A stretch of DNA of 64,000 nt from Rhizobium sp. SG_E_25_P2 (GCF_029892285.1 NZ_JARXVM010000012.1:124001-188000); one strand, 5' to 3'; positions 33,094 to 43,160 are shown, counted from the first letter of the stretch. Numbers and translations: made by a program. The notes: a model not told the origin generated them from the sequence alone.

Positions 33094-34566
33094 TTACTGG
33101 AGGAACGTCATCGGGTTGACGGCCACGGCATTCTGCCGGACCTCGAAATGCAGTTTGGGACGTTTCGCGCCGCCGCTCATGCCGGAATTGGCGATGACCT
33201 GCCCGCGCGTCACCTTGTCGCCGCGCTTGACATTGAGATCAGCCGCATTGCCGTAGACGGTGACGGTGCCATCGTCGTGGCGCACCAGAACCGTGTTGCC
33301 GAGATCCTTCAGGCCGCTGCCGGAATAGATCACGACGCCGTTTTCGGCGGCCTTCACCGGCGTTCCCTCCGGAACCGAAATATCGATGCCGGTGTTGCGG
33401 GCGCCTTCGACATTCTGGCCGTAGCCGGCGATCACCGCGCCGCGAACCGGCCAGCGGAACTTGCCGATGCCCGTGGCGTCCGGTGCGTCTTCGCCACTGT
33501 CGGACGACTTCTGGACTTCGGCGACGCTCTTTTCAGCCGCAGGCGGCGTATAGGTCTTCGGCTTGGCGGCAGTCGCCTGCTTGACGGCCTGACCTTCCGG
33601 AACGGCCGCAGTCTTGACCGGGTCGGCCGCTACAGCGCCAGCGGCGGGGATGACGAGCTTCTGGCCGATGCGGATATCGGCGACCGCCATCCCGTTTGCC
33701 TTTTTCAGCGCATCGATGCTGACCTTGTTGGCGCGGGCGATCTTGGCGAGCGAATCGCCGGGTTTCACCACATAGCCAGCGCCATCCGGGGCGCTTCCGG
33801 CGTCCGCGAGTTTGGCGTCGACCACCTTCTTTTTGTCCTGCAGCGAGGCGGGCAGCGCGGCCTGCTCCTGACTCGGGGCCTTGCCCGGCACCGGAACTTT
33901 TTTGGAGCTCTCGACAGCCGGCGGCATGGTCTGGGCCATCGTGTCGGTGACCGGGATCACAACCGTGCGGCCATATTTCAGGTCGGCTGCGGTTTGCATA
34001 TTGTTGGCGCGCAGGATTTCCCGCTGCGGCACGCCGTATTTGGCGGAAAGGCCCGACAGCGTCTGACCGCTCTTGATCTCGACGCGCGGCGAGCGACTGG
34101 TCACCTTCCAGATCGACTGGGCGCTGCCGGTGCGGATCGGGTCGGCGTTCTTCTGGCTGTCGAGCGTCATCACCTGGCGCGCCGGCATCGGCTGGGCGAG
34201 AGCCACGCGCTCCGGACTTTGACCCGGCGCGCTCAATTCCGCCCGCTGCACGCGGGACGCAGCCGGGGGCACCGTGCTGGTCGCCAGCGCGTCATAAGGC
34301 TGATCCGGATATGGCTGGTTCAGCGCGTCATTGCCGGCGAGATCGCCTTTCGAGATGTCGGCCCTGGGCGTCGGAACTTTGCCATTGACGGCATTGACCC
34401 GATGGGGAACCGAAGCGGTCGTCAGCGTGTCCGTCCGCGAGCGGGAGAACAGGCTGTCGAAACGCGTGACGTCCGAACTGCAACCCGTCGCCGCGCCGGC
34501 GAGGAGCATCACCGTAACCAAACGGATGGAAGACATTCTTGACTTTACGATTTCATAGCTACGCAT
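33094..34566 (-). CDS. LysM/degenerate LytM lipoprotein (NlpD-like)
   Basis: 490 residues. Lipoprotein signal with lipobox GAATGC; translation may begin 10 codons later at MSSIRLVTVM. Two LysM peptidoglycan-binding domains (about 158-205 with IKSGQTLSGLSAKYGVP, and about 263-308 with VVKPGDSLAKIARANKVS) precede a C-terminal M23/LytM domain (about 370-488). Active-site residues are degraded: the first zinc ligand is N391 instead of His (D395 kept), the usual Y-x-H reads Y-G-N, and the final H-x-H reads K471-L-H473. This is expected of non-hydrolytic activators such as NlpD or EnvC, which switch on amidases at the division site. It lies downstream of pcm/surE as nlpD does in many proteobacteria. 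Confidence 0.9.
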   Translation of the reverse strand: MRSYEIVKSRMSSIRLVTVMLLAGAATGCSSDVTRFDSLFSRSRTDTLTTASVPHRVNAVNGKVPTPRADISKGDLAGNDALNQPYPDQPYDALATSTVPPAASRVQRAELSAPGQSPERVALAQPMPARQVMTLDSQKNADPIRTGSAQSIWKVTSRSPRVEIKSGQTLSGLSAKYGVPQREILRANNMQTAADLKYGRTVVIPVTDTMAQTMPPAVESSKKVPVPGKAPSQEQAALPASLQDKKKVVDAKLADAGSAPDGAGYVVKPGDSLAKIARANKVSIDALKKANGMAVADIRIGQKLVIPAAGAVAADPVKTAAVPEGQAVKQATAAKPKTYTPPAAEKSVAEVQKSSDSGEDAPDATGIGKFRWPVRGAVIAGYGQNVEGARNTGIDISVPEGTPVKAAENGVVIYSGSGLKDLGNTVLVRHDDGTVTVYGNAADLNVKRGDKVTRGQVIANSGMSGGAKRPKLHFEVRQNAVAVNPMTFLQ

Positions 34567-34710
34567 GACTGCAACCCGTGCAACGCATTACCTTAGCTAT
34601 GATTAAAGCGCGTTAGAGTTACCGTGCGGTTAACTGCGCGGAAATGAGTAAAATAAATCTAGAAAACGATAACCTTAACAATATCTTGCAAAAGGCCTCA
34701 AAGCCCTGCC

Positions 34711-35364
34711 TCACAGCGTCTGCGCCACCTGCTGCACGATTGGCTGGAAGGGCGTATCAAACAGATCTTCGCGCTCGAAACGGCTGCCGGCCTTAACCAG
34801 CCGGATCATCCTGGCGACGCCGTCTTCACCCAGAACGGGCGCGAGCATGACGCCGCCGGAGACAAGCTGTTCCGCGTAAATTCGCGGAAAAGCCGAAAAA
34901 CCGGCGGTGATGAGAATGCGATCGAACGTCCCCTCACCCTGCAGACCGACATTGCCGTCGGCCTGGCGGACGATGACATTGCGCAGCGCCAGCTTGTCCA
35001 TGCGCTCCTGAGCGAGATTGACCAGCGTGCGGTAGCGGTCGATGGTCAACACCCTCTCGGCGATGCGCCCCATCACGGCGGCGGTGAAACCGCTGCCTGT
35101 GCCGATTTCCAGCACGCGATGGCTTGGCTTCAGCTTGAGGAGATCAATGAGGATGGCGGAGAGATCGACGCCTTCCATCACCGCGCCGCATTCGAGCGGC
35201 AAGGTTCTGGATGACCAGGCGTTGCCACTGAAGTCGGACGGAACGAACAAATGACGAGGCGTCTGCTCGATCGCGTTGAGCAGATCGGGATTGTTGACGC
35301 CCTTGGCGCGCAGCCTGAGGCAGAGAGCGGCAAAACCTTCCTTGCTGCTCACGCTCTGCGGCAT
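34711..35364 (-). CDS. pcm: Protein-L-isoaspartate O-methyltransferase
   Basis: 217 residues. It methylates isoaspartyl residues in aged proteins with SAM. Landmarks are PRHLFVPSDF, the SAM-binding VLEIGTGSGFTAAVMGRI, ERVLTIDRYRTLVNLA and FDRILITAGFSAFP. The usual Pcm motif before the SAM site reads LECGAVMEGVDLSAILIDLL here, somewhat diverged from the classic QTIS-type motif. One base separates it from the upstream surE stop. The surE-pcm-nlpD-type order is the conserved proteobacterial stress cluster, here with serS upstream. Confidence 0.92.
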   Translation of the reverse strand: MPQSVSSKEGFAALCLRLRAKGVNNPDLLNAIEQTPRHLFVPSDFSGNAWSSRTLPLECGAVMEGVDLSAILIDLLKLKPSHRVLEIGTGSGFTAAVMGRIAERVLTIDRYRTLVNLAQERMDKLALRNVIVRQADGNVGLQGEGTFDRILITAGFSAFPRIYAEQLVSGGVMLAPVLGEDGVARMIRLVKAGSRFEREDLFDTPFQPIVQQVAQTL

Positions 35365-35365
35365 G

Positions 35366-36130
35366 TCAGGAATCCTTGAGAGCCTGATCGATCCGGTCGA
35401 GCAGGCTGTAATCGGTCAGATCGAGTTTGAGCGGCGTCACCGAAATCTTGTCGGCCTTCAGCGCGTGAATATCGGTGCCTTCGCGGAAATCACCCTGCCG
35501 ATTGTCGAATTTCAGCCAGTAATAGGGAAAGCCGCGACCATCGATGCGGCGCTCGACATTGACGCCGAAATCGAGCTTGCCCTGCGACGTGACCTCGACG
35601 CCCTTGACGTCGGAGGGCGCGCAATTGGGGAAGTTGAGGTTCATCAGCGTCCAGGCGGGCATATCGACGTCCAGGAGCTTCCTGATCAGGTCCGGGGCGA
35701 AGAGCTCGGCGATCTCCCAGGGGGTGACGCGCTCGCCGTCGAAATAGGCTGCGGCCTGGCTGAGCGCGAAAGACTTCACACCCTGTAGCGTACCCTCGAT
35801 CGCGCCGGCGATGGTGCCGGAATAGGTGACGTCGTCGGCCATGTTGGCGCCGGCATTGACGCCCGAAAGAACCAGATCCGGCTTGCCCGGCAGCACTTCC
35901 TTGCAGCCCATGATGACGCAATCGGTCGGCGTGCCGCGCAGCGCGAAATGCTTGTCCGAAATCTTTCGGAGCCGCAAGGGCTCCGAAAGCGTCAGCGAAT
36001 GCGCAAGCCCGCTCTGATCGGTCTCCGGCGCAATGATCCAGACGTCGTCCGACAGCGTGCGGGCGATACGTTCCAGCACCGCCAACCCTTCGGCATGGAC
36101 GCCATCGTCATTGGTCAGGAGGATCCGCAT
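35366..36130 (-). CDS. surE: 5'/3'-nucleotidase SurE
   Basis: 254 residues. A metal-dependent phosphatase acting on nucleoside monophosphates and short polyphosphates. The metal site is in [20 protein letters not shown] at the N-terminus, with [22 protein letters not shown] and [20 protein letters not shown] (Asn/Ser metal region) following. Four bases separate it from serS upstream, so serS-surE-pcm is probably one operon. Confidence 0.96.
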   Translation of the reverse strand: MRILLTNDDGVHAEGLAVLERIARTLSDDVWIIAPETDQSGLAHSLTLSEPLRLRKISDKHFALRGTPTDCVIMGCKEVLPGKPDLVLSGVNAGANMADDVTYSGTIAGAIEGTLQGVKSFALSQAAAYFDGERVTPWEIAELFAPDLIRKLLDVDMPAWTLMNLNFPNCAPSDVKGVEVTSQGKLDFGVNVERRIDGRGFPYYWLKFDNRQGDFREGTDIHALKADKISVTPLKLDLTDYSLLDRIDQALKDS

Positions 36131-36134
36131 GGAC

Positions 36135-37418
36135 TCAGCTCGCTTTCTCGATCTTCTTCAGACCGCCCATATAGGGCAGCAACACATCCGGAATTGTGAT
36201 GGAGCCGTCTTCATCGAGATAGTTTTCCATCACGGCGATCAAGGCGCGGCCAACGGCGGTGCCCGAACCGTTCAGCGTATGCACGAACTTGACCGACTTA
36301 TCCGTGCGATCGCGATAACGCGCATTCATGCGACGCCCTTGGAAATCGCCGCAGACGGAGCAGGACGAGATCTCGCGATAGGTGTTCTGCCCCGGCAGCC
36401 AGACCTCGATGTCATAGGTCTTCTGCGAGCCGAAGCCCATGTCGCCGGTGCACAGCGTCATGGTGCGGAAATGCAGGCCGAGCTTCTTGAGCACGGTTTC
36501 GGCGCATTCGGTCATCCGCTCATGCTCGGCGATCGAGGATTGGGCGTCGGTGATCGACACGAGTTCGACCTTGTTGAACTGATGCTGCCGCAGCATGCCA
36601 CGCGTGTCGCGGCCGGCGGAGCCGGCTTCGGAGCGGAAGCAAGGGGTGAGCGCGGTCAGGCGCAGCGGCAGGACATCGTGTTCGAGGATCTGCTCGCGCA
36701 CGAGATTGGTGAGCGGCACTTCCGCCGTCGGGATCAGCCAGCGGTCATCGGTGGTGCGGAACAGGTCTTCAGCGAATTTCGGCAGCTGGCCGGTGCCATA
36801 CATGGCGTCGTCGCGCACCATCAAGGGCGGCTGCACTTCGAGATAGCCATGCTCCATCGTATGCGTGTCGAGCATGAACTGCCCGATGGCGCGTTCGAGA
36901 CGGGCCAGTTGGCCCTTGAGGATGGTGAAGCGCGCGCCGGCGATCTTGGCGGCGCCTTCGAAATCCATCCAGCCGAGCGCTTCGCCGATCTCGTAATGCT
37001 CCCGGGCGGGATGGTTCCAGCGGGGCTTGTCGCCCAGCACCCGGGTCACGACATTGTCGTTCTCGTCCTTGCCAACAGGCACATCGGCGAGCGGAATATT
37101 GGGGATGCGCGACAGCGCGTCATTGAGTTCGGCGGTGATGCGGCGCTCTTCTTCTTCGGCCGCCGGCAGATCGACCTTGATCGCCGCCACTTCGGCTTTC
37201 AGTTTTTCCGCCAGCTCCATGTTCTTCTGGCCCATCGCCGCGCCGATCTCCTTGGAGGCGGCGTTGCGGCGCGACTGCATGTCCTGCGCCTTCTGGACGA
37301 TGGCGCGGCGCGTCTCGTCGAGCGCGATGAGGGTGGCGGACTGGGCTTCGGCTCCGCGCTTGGAAAGCGCGGCGTCGAGCGCCGCTGCATTGTCGCGAAT
37401 CCATTTGATATCGAGCAT
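36135..37418 (-). CDS. serS: Serine-tRNA ligase
   Basis: 427 residues. The N-terminal coiled-coil arm that binds the tRNA-Ser variable arm is at about 30-105 ([29 protein letters not shown]). The class II catalytic core carries motif 2 [19 protein letters not shown] and motif 3 near the C-terminus, [17 protein letters not shown]. Normal length. First gene of the serS-surE-pcm group, downstream of tatC with a 117-base gap. Confidence 0.97.
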   Translation of the reverse strand: MLDIKWIRDNAAALDAALSKRGAEAQSATLIALDETRRAIVQKAQDMQSRRNAASKEIGAAMGQKNMELAEKLKAEVAAIKVDLPAAEEEERRITAELNDALSRIPNIPLADVPVGKDENDNVVTRVLGDKPRWNHPAREHYEIGEALGWMDFEGAAKIAGARFTILKGQLARLERAIGQFMLDTHTMEHGYLEVQPPLMVRDDAMYGTGQLPKFAEDLFRTTDDRWLIPTAEVPLTNLVREQILEHDVLPLRLTALTPCFRSEAGSAGRDTRGMLRQHQFNKVELVSITDAQSSIAEHERMTECAETVLKKLGLHFRTMTLCTGDMGFGSQKTYDIEVWLPGQNTYREISSCSVCGDFQGRRMNARYRDRTDKSVKFVHTLNGSGTAVGRALIAVMENYLDEDGSITIPDVLLPYMGGLKKIEKAS

Positions 37419-37535
37419 GTGAACACCGTCTCTTGGCTCAGGGGCGGAATCCCGACGCGTCGTGATTCCGGATCACCGTGGTTTTGGCGCGCGGAGAGCG
37501 GAAAGACAAGCCGCAAGCGCGGCTCGCCGGTCAAA

Positions 37536-38342
37536 TCAGGCGGACCCCTCGGAGCTTTCGTCCGAAATCCGCTGTTTGCGGGACTTCTCGATCAGCCGCG
37601 CCGCATAGATGGCGACCTCATAGAGGATGATCGTCGGGATCGCCAGACCGAGCTGCGAGATCGGATCCGGCGGCGTCAACACGGCGGCGACGATGAAGGC
37701 GATGACGACGGCGTATTTGCGCTTTTCGGCGAGCGTCTTCGAGCTCAGCAGTTCGACGCGCACCAGCAGCGATGTCACCACCGGCAGCTGGAACACCAAG
37801 CCGAAGGAGAAGATCAGCGTCATGATCAGGCTGAGATATTCCGACACTTTCGGCATCAGCGAAATCGCAATCTGCCCCTGGCCGCCCGTTTGCTGCATCG
37901 ACAGGAAGAACCACATCACCATCGGGGTGAACAGGAAATACACCATGGCGCCGCCCAACAGGAACAGCACTGGCGAGGCGATGAGGAACGGCATGAAGGC
38001 GGCGCGTTCGTTTTTATAGAGGCCGGGCGCCACGAATTTGTAGATCTGCGTCGCGATGACCGGAAAGGCGATCACCATGGCGCCGAACATCGCCACCTTG
38101 ATCTGGGTGAAGAAGAATTCCTGCGGCGCAGTGTAAATCATCTCCGTCGTGCTGGGGTCGAGATGCGACCAATCGACGGCAATACGATACGGCACCACCA
38201 GCGCATTGAACAATTGTTCGGCGAAGTAGAAGCAGACCAGAAAGGCCGCGAAAAACGCGACGACGGCCCAGATCAGCCTCTGGCGCAGTTCGATCAGATG
38301 CTCGATGAGCGGCTGCGGCTTGTCCTGGATCTCTTCACTCAT
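37536..38342 (-). CDS. tatC: Twin-arginine translocase subunit TatC
   Basis: A 268-residue core receptor of the Tat pathway with six transmembrane helices. Landmarks: PLIEHLIELRQRLIWAVVAF at the start (the conserved Glu-Leu-Arg-x-Arg), APQEFFFTQIKVAMFGAMVI, FVAPGLYKNERA and FGLVFQLPVV. Translationally coupled to tatB (ATGA overlap). Confidence 0.97.
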   Translation of the reverse strand: MSEEIQDKPQPLIEHLIELRQRLIWAVVAFFAAFLVCFYFAEQLFNALVVPYRIAVDWSHLDPSTTEMIYTAPQEFFFTQIKVAMFGAMVIAFPVIATQIYKFVAPGLYKNERAAFMPFLIASPVLFLLGGAMVYFLFTPMVMWFFLSMQQTGGQGQIAISLMPKVSEYLSLIMTLIFSFGLVFQLPVVTSLLVRVELLSSKTLAEKRKYAVVIAFIVAAVLTPPDPISQLGLAIPTIILYEVAIYAARLIEKSRKQRISDESSEGSA

Positions 38343-39058
38343 GCGTCACCGGTCTCATCGGATTTCTTGGCGGACTTTTTCCGCGTCTTCGGCGCGTCCG
38401 GCGTTTCGCTTGCGACCTTGGCAGTGGACTTGCGCGGTGCGCGCGCCGGCTTTTCGACGTCGCCATCGGCTTTTTCGGCCTTGGGCTTTGTCGTGCGCTT
38501 GGCCTTGGGTTTCTCGTCAGCGGCAACCGCAAGCGGCTTGGCGTCGACCACGGCGGGCACAGGCTTGGGCTCGACGACAGCCGGAAGCGGCGCAGGCTGC
38601 ACGACGACCGGCGGCGTCTTCAACGCTTCCGGCTCGGTTTGCGTCGGCGCGAGTTGCGCCACCGGTTCAAGAACCGGATTGGACGCCGGCAAGGCCGCGT
38701 CCGTCTTCTCTTCGACTGCGGACACACCAGCGGACGTAGAAGGCTCGTCCTTCAGATCGGTCGCCTTGCGCAGGTCGGACTTGATGTCTTCGCCGAGTTT
38801 GCGGATCGGGTTGATCGCGTCGCGAAGGCTGTTGGTCGGGTTGAGCTTGTTGACTTCGCTCAATCCCTTGCGGACATCGTCGAGTTCCGCCTCGCGCAGA
38901 GCCTCATCGAATTGTGAACGGAATTCATTGGCCATTCCGCGCACGCGGGTCGCCATCCGCCCGAACGTCCTGAGCATACCCGGCAGATCCTTTGGACCCA
39001 CCACGATAATGAGAATGAGCGCGATGACAAGGATCTCGCTCCAGCCGACTTCCAGCAT
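38339..39058 (-). CDS. tatB: Sec-independent translocase protein TatB
   Basis: 239 residues. The N-terminal helix and amphipathic helix carry the TatB signature: VGWSEILVIALILIIVVGPK then DLPGMLRTFGRMATRVRGMA. The long C-terminal part (about 100-239) is Pro/Ala/Lys-rich and low in complexity, ending in a strongly basic run (RKKSAKKSDETGDA). Such tails are common in alphaproteobacterial TatB. Lies between tatA and tatC in the standard order. Confidence 0.95.
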   Translation of the reverse strand: MLEVGWSEILVIALILIIVVGPKDLPGMLRTFGRMATRVRGMANEFRSQFDEALREAELDDVRKGLSEVNKLNPTNSLRDAINPIRKLGEDIKSDLRKATDLKDEPSTSAGVSAVEEKTDAALPASNPVLEPVAQLAPTQTEPEALKTPPVVVQPAPLPAVVEPKPVPAVVDAKPLAVAADEKPKAKRTTKPKAEKADGDVEKPARAPRKSTAKVASETPDAPKTRKKSAKKSDETGDA

Positions 39059-39109
39059 GATAATTATCCTGCGGCTGGAGCGGCTCGGGCCGCCCCTGCC
39101 GGCGCCCTG

Positions 39110-39301
39110 TTACTTCGCTTCGTCGGCCTTGTGATCCACGGACGGCGTCTTGTCGGCGGTTTCTTCCTCGGCCATGCCCTTCTTGAAGTTCTTGATGCCC
39201 TTGGCGACATCGCCCATCAATTCGGGGATTTTGCCGCGGCCGAAGAAAATCAGGATCACGGCCAGAACAATCAGCCAGTGCCATACGCTAAAGGAACCCA
39301 T
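39110..39301 (-). CDS. tatA: Sec-independent translocase protein TatA
   Basis: 63 residues: one transmembrane helix ([20 protein letters not shown]), the F-G-x-G-K-[IL]-P hinge, the amphipathic helix [17 protein letters not shown] and a short charged tail. TatA oligomers form the translocation path. The ATG here has GGGAG 7 nt upstream; a GTG two codons earlier is too close to it. tatA leads the tatABC operon. Confidence 0.95.
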   Translation of the reverse strand: MGSFSVWHWLIVLAVILIFFGRGKIPELMGDVAKGIKNFKKGMAEEETADKTPSVDHKADEAK

Positions 39302-39332
39302 GCTCACACTCCCAGTTTTGTGCCAACAAGAC

Positions 39333-40445
39333 TTAGTCGGTCTTTATGGCTTTTTCAAACACCAATGTATCACGTTCGTTCATCGAGACAACGACATCCC
39401 GTAGCCCATGCGGCACTTCGTCCGCCCGGATGCGCGCCCGGATAGGCTCATCGAGCCCTTCGACGGCCAATGTGAACATGTCAACAACGCCGAGAAAGCG
39501 GCGTGACAGGATGCGCGCCGCCGCCCCCTCGCCTTCGGCCGCGATTTTCAATCCGGAAAGACGCAGCGCTACATCCACAGTTTTGTTGTCGGCGAGATCG
39601 GGCGCGGCGATTGCGCCGAGCGGAGTTTCCACCTGCCCGCGCAAAACCACGCCCTCGAACAGATTCACCTCGGAAAAAAACGATGCGGCGAACAAATTGG
39701 CCGGGTTGCGATAGAGAATTTCGGAAGGGCCGACCTGCACCAGTCGGCCGTCCTTGAGAAGCGCGATCCGGTCGGCCATGCGCATGGCCTCTTCCGCGTC
39801 ATGGGTCACCACGATCGCCGTCACCCTCGCCTCGCGGAGAATTGACAGCGTGTCGGCGCGGATCGCATCCTTCAGTCGGGAATCGAGGCCTGAAAACGGC
39901 TCGTCCATCAACAGCACGGCGGGACGCGGCGCCAGCGCGCGCGCCAAGGCGACGCGCTGCTGCTGCCCGCCGGAGAGCCGGTGCGGGTAATCTTCGGCAT
40001 AGTCGGCAAGCCCCACACGCTCCAGCGCATTCAGCGCTTCGGCCCGCGCCTCGGGCTTCGGCAGCGCCGTCAGGCCATAGCGGACATTGTCGACGATGGT
40101 CATATGCGGAAACAGCGCGAAGTCCTGGAACATCAGCCCAACGCCGCGCCGTTCGGGCGGCAGGAAGGCGTCGGGGCCAGCGATCTCCCGGCCATTGAGG
40201 AGAACCCGGCCCGCGCTTTGCGCCTCTATTCCGGCGGCGATGCGCAGCAATGTCGTCTTGCCTGACCCAGACGGGCCGAGAAGGCAGAGCACCTCGCCCG
40301 GCTCCACGGTAAGCGACAGATCCGACAGGATCGGCTTGTCGCCATAACTGTGGGTGATGTTTTCGAAGCTCAAGCCGGCGGCGAAGGTCACGCCGGCCGA
40401 TCGGCGAGGACTCTGCGCATCCTTCAGGCTATTTGTGCTCGGCAA
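39333..40445 (-). CDS. ABC transporter ATP-binding protein (FbpC/PotA-like)
   Basis: 370 residues. The ATPase domain has Walker [20 protein letters not shown]-loop [12 protein letters not shown], signature [16 protein letters not shown], Walker [13 protein letters not shown] and H-loop [11 protein letters not shown]-terminal regulatory/TOBE-type domain spans about residues 255-370. The family drives uptake of ferric iron, polyamines, sulfate or similar solutes. No permease or binding protein is adjacent, so it is an orphan here. The apparent start is TTG with a poor ribosome site; a GTG 18 codons in is an alternative. It lies 31 bases upstream of tatA on the same strand and might share its transcript. 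Confidence 0.87.
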   Translation of the reverse strand: MPSTNSLKDAQSPRRSAGVTFAAGLSFENITHSYGDKPILSDLSLTVEPGEVLCLLGPSGSGKTTLLRIAAGIEAQSAGRVLLNGREIAGPDAFLPPERRGVGLMFQDFALFPHMTIVDNVRYGLTALPKPEARAEALNALERVGLADYAEDYPHRLSGGQQQRVALARALAPRPAVLLMDEPFSGLDSRLKDAIRADTLSILREARVTAIVVTHDAEEAMRMADRIALLKDGRLVQVGPSEILYRNPANLFAASFFSEVNLFEGVVLRGQVETPLGAIAAPDLADNKTVDVALRLSGLKIAAEGEGAAARILSRRFLGVVDMFTLAVEGLDEPIRARIRADEVPHGLRDVVVSMNERDTLVFEKAIKTD

Positions 40446-40492
40446 TTGCGTCTATCCCGGCGGACATCGCGCCCGCTCATTTTAAGATGACG

Positions 40493-41191
40493 CTATTCAT
40501 CCGCTTCACCCCCGGGTGTCAAGAGGCCGAGTTCTTCGAGATCGAGCTGGGTGATGGGATCTTCGTCGCCGGCAAGCTCGTCGTCGCTCTTCGGAATTGG
40601 CGCGGAAAGCCCAGGCGGAATGCGCCCCGTGAGCAGGCCCGCAGCCTTGAGCTCCTCGATGCCCGGAAGATCACGGATTTCCTCAAGACCGAAATGATCG
40701 AGGAAATCGCGCGTCGTGCCGAAAGTCACGGGCCGCCCCGGCGTGCGTCGGCGGCCCCGGAACTTGACCCAGCCCGCTTCCAGCAGCACGTCGAGCGTGC
40801 CCTTGGAGGTCTGAACGCCCCTGACATCCTCGATCTCCGCGCGCGTCACCGGTTGGTGATAGGCGATGATCGCCAGCACTTCGAGCGCGGCGCGCGACAG
40901 TTTCTTCGGCTCCTGCCCTTCCTGGCGGACAGCGAAGGACAGATCGGCGGCGGTGCGAAAGGCCCAGAAGCCGTCGATCTTGACGAGATTGACGCCGCGC
41001 GCGGCGTAAAATCGGCTGAGTTCAGCGAGGATGCGCGGCACATCGGCGCCGCGTGGCAGGCGCTCGGACAGGTAATGTTCCGAGACCGGGTTTGCGGAGG
41101 CGAAGATCAGCGCTTCGGCCGCCCGCGCCGCATCTGAATTCAAGATATCGCTCAGAAGAGCTTTGGTTTCCGGAGCGATCGCGTCAGTCAC
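40493..41191 (-). CDS. scpB: Segregation and condensation protein ScpB
   Basis: 232 residues. The winged-helix kleisin partner of the SMC-ScpAB condensin that compacts and segregates the chromosome. Landmarks: AEALIFASANPVSEHYLSER, LSRAALEVLAIIAYHQPVTR and AEIEDVRGVQTSKGTLDVLL, then TTRDFLDHFGLEEIRDLPG. The C-terminal 40 residues are acidic. Its start lies inside the 3' end of scpA (8-base overlap). Confidence 0.95.
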   Translation of the reverse strand: MTDAIAPETKALLSDILNSDAARAAEALIFASANPVSEHYLSERLPRGADVPRILAELSRFYAARGVNLVKIDGFWAFRTAADLSFAVRQEGQEPKKLSRAALEVLAIIAYHQPVTRAEIEDVRGVQTSKGTLDVLLEAGWVKFRGRRRTPGRPVTFGTTRDFLDHFGLEEIRDLPGIEELKAAGLLTGRIPPGLSAPIPKSDDELAGDEDPITQLDLEELGLLTPGGEADE

Positions 41192-42056
41192 GTCCCGCCT
41201 CCATGGCTTCGAGATCGGCGTCGGTGATCGGGTTGGATCCCGTCCGCATGAAAATCGGCTGGAAGGCCCCTTCCTGCCGCACCTCGATGCGGCGTTCGCG
41301 GATCAATTCCAGCGTCGCGGCAAACGAACTGGCGATGGCGGTGGCCCGCTCCTCGGGATCGGCCGCATAGCGGATCAAAAATGTGTCTAGCGCCGTCCAG
41401 TCGTCCAGCGCGCCCACAATGCGCGCCAGCATCAGCCGGGCGTCGGCCAGCGACCAGACCTTGCGTCTCTGGATGGTGACATTGGTGATCGCCTGCCGCT
41501 GGCGGAGATTGGCGTAGGCGGACAGGAGATCATAGAGAGAGGCGTCGTACGCCGACTTGCGCTCATCGGGGATGAATTCCGGCGCGCCGCGGGCGAAGAA
41601 ATCACGGCCGAGCCTGTTGCGATTGACGAGCCGCATGGCGGCGTCGCGGATCGCTTCCAGGCGTCTCAGACGATAGGCGAGCGTGGCCGCCAGCTCTTCC
41701 CCTGAAGGGCCGTCGTCCTTCGGCGCCTGCGGGATCAGCAAACGCGATTTGAGATAAGCGAGCCAGGCGGCCATCACCAGATAATCGGCGGCCAATTCCA
41801 GCCTGACACGACGGGCGCTTTCGATGAAGTCGAGATATTGCTCGGCCAAAGCCAGCACGGAAATGCGGGCGAGATCGACCTTCTGATTGCGCGCGAGATG
41901 CAGAAGCAGGTCGAGCGGCCCTTCGAATCCCCCGACATCGATCACGAGGGCAGGCTCGGCCTCCGCCACCGGCAAGGTCTCATCGATCCTTATGGGGCGA
42001 TCCTCCCAGAGCTTTTCGAGAGGCGCCTGATCCTGCGCGTCGGGTCCCGCCGTCAT
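41184..42056 (-). CDS. scpA: Segregation and condensation protein ScpA
   Basis: 290 residues. The kleisin subunit bridging SMC heads. Landmarks: FEGPLDLLLHLARNQKVDLA near residue 45, ISVLALAEQYLDFIESA and YLVMAAWLAYLKSRLLIP. The C-terminal winged helix that binds the SMC head is at about 210-275 (ATAIASSFAATLELIRERRI). It is between nagZ (9-base gap) and scpB. The nagZ-scpA-scpB order is common in alphaproteobacteria. Confidence 0.95.
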   Translation of the reverse strand: MTAGPDAQDQAPLEKLWEDRPIRIDETLPVAEAEPALVIDVGGFEGPLDLLLHLARNQKVDLARISVLALAEQYLDFIESARRVRLELAADYLVMAAWLAYLKSRLLIPQAPKDDGPSGEELAATLAYRLRRLEAIRDAAMRLVNRNRLGRDFFARGAPEFIPDERKSAYDASLYDLLSAYANLRQRQAITNVTIQRRKVWSLADARLMLARIVGALDDWTALDTFLIRYAADPEERATAIASSFAATLELIRERRIEVRQEGAFQPIFMRTGSNPITDADLEAMEAGRD

Positions 42057-42065
42057 CGCCCCGCC

Positions 42066-43082
42066 TCAGGCCGAGGGAAGAAGGGCGGCGAATTCCGCGC
42101 GTAGATCCGGCTCATTGCTGCCATCTGGGGCCGTAAAGGCAGCTTCGGCTCTTTCGGCGCGCTCCCTGGACTTTCCGGCGAGCAGTTTCACTTCGGCCTG
42201 CACCTCCAGCATTTCCGACATCACGCCATTGCAGTGCAGAACGACATCGCAGCCGTTCGAGGCGATGGCGCGGGCGCGTTCGCCCAGCGTCCCCTTGAGC
42301 GCGTTCATGGAGCTGTCGTCTGAGATCAGCAGACCGTCGAAACCAAATTCGCCGCGGATGATCTCCTCGATCACCTTGCGCGATGTGGTGGCGGGGTTGT
42401 CAGGATCGATGGCGGTGAACACAACATGGGCAGACATGCCCATCACCTCATTCGTCATGGCCATGAAGGGCGGAAAATCATGGGCGCGCAAGTCGTCGAG
42501 CGGCGTGTCGACCACCGGCAGATCATGATGGGAATCGGCGAAGGCGCGACCATGGCCGGGCATATGCTTCATCACCGGCAGCATGCCGCCAGCTTTCAGA
42601 CCTTCGGCGGCGGCGCGGCCCATCTGGGTGACGATATCGGGATTCTTGCCGTAAGCGCGGTTGCCGATCACGTCGTTTGCGCCTTCGACCGGCACATCCA
42701 GCACTGGCAGGCAGTCCACATTGATGCCGAGCCTGAGGAGATCGAAGGCGTGCAGCCGTGACATCAGCCAGGCGGCGCGAACGCCCTTTTCCGCATCTTG
42801 CCGCCAGATATCGCCGAGATCGCGGCCGGAAGGGTAACGCGGGCAGAGCGGCTCACGGATACGCTGAACGCGACCGCCCTCCTGGTCGATCAGCACTGGC
42901 GCGTTGCGGCCGACGCTGTCGCGCATATCCGCGACCAGCCGCTTGATCTGCTCGGCGTCGGCGGAGATGTTGCGGGCGAACAGGATGAAGCCCCAGGGAT
43001 TGGCGTCGCGATAGAAGGCGCGCTCAGCTTCAGTGAGTGTGAGGCCGCTCGCCCCGAAGATAACGGCATTGACGTCGGTCAT
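42066..43082 (-). CDS. nagZ: Beta-N-acetylhexosaminidase (cell-wall recycling)
   Basis: 338 residues, glycoside hydrolase family 3. NagZ removes N-acetylglucosamine from cytosolic anhydro-muropeptides. Landmarks: LIDQEGGRVQRIREP, MLPVMKHMPGHGRAFADSHH (the flexible-loop Asp/His pair of NagZ) and GFDGLLISDDSSMNALKG (nucleophile Asp). MTDVNAVIFG is the likely start, with GAGAGA before it; a 14-codon extension upstream is possible but not family-like. Preceded by a terminator that ends the SPOR-protein gene. Confidence 0.94.
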   Translation of the reverse strand: MTDVNAVIFGASGLTLTEAERAFYRDANPWGFILFARNISADAEQIKRLVADMRDSVGRNAPVLIDQEGGRVQRIREPLCPRYPSGRDLGDIWRQDAEKGVRAAWLMSRLHAFDLLRLGINVDCLPVLDVPVEGANDVIGNRAYGKNPDIVTQMGRAAAEGLKAGGMLPVMKHMPGHGRAFADSHHDLPVVDTPLDDLRAHDFPPFMAMTNEVMGMSAHVVFTAIDPDNPATTSRKVIEEIIRGEFGFDGLLISDDSSMNALKGTLGERARAIASNGCDVVLHCNGVMSEMLEVQAEVKLLAGKSRERAERAEAAFTAPDGSNEPDLRAEFAALLPSA

Positions 43083-43160
43083 GAATGATCTCTCGTGTGG
43101 ATTTTTCAGACGCCGTGATCGCAAACCGCTGCGCGGGCTTGCGCGACATGCTGGAAAACA

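Noticed and set aside
36033-39134. Plus-strand open frame of about 1030 codons
   Set aside because: Antisense to serS, tatC and tatB; no motif of its own.
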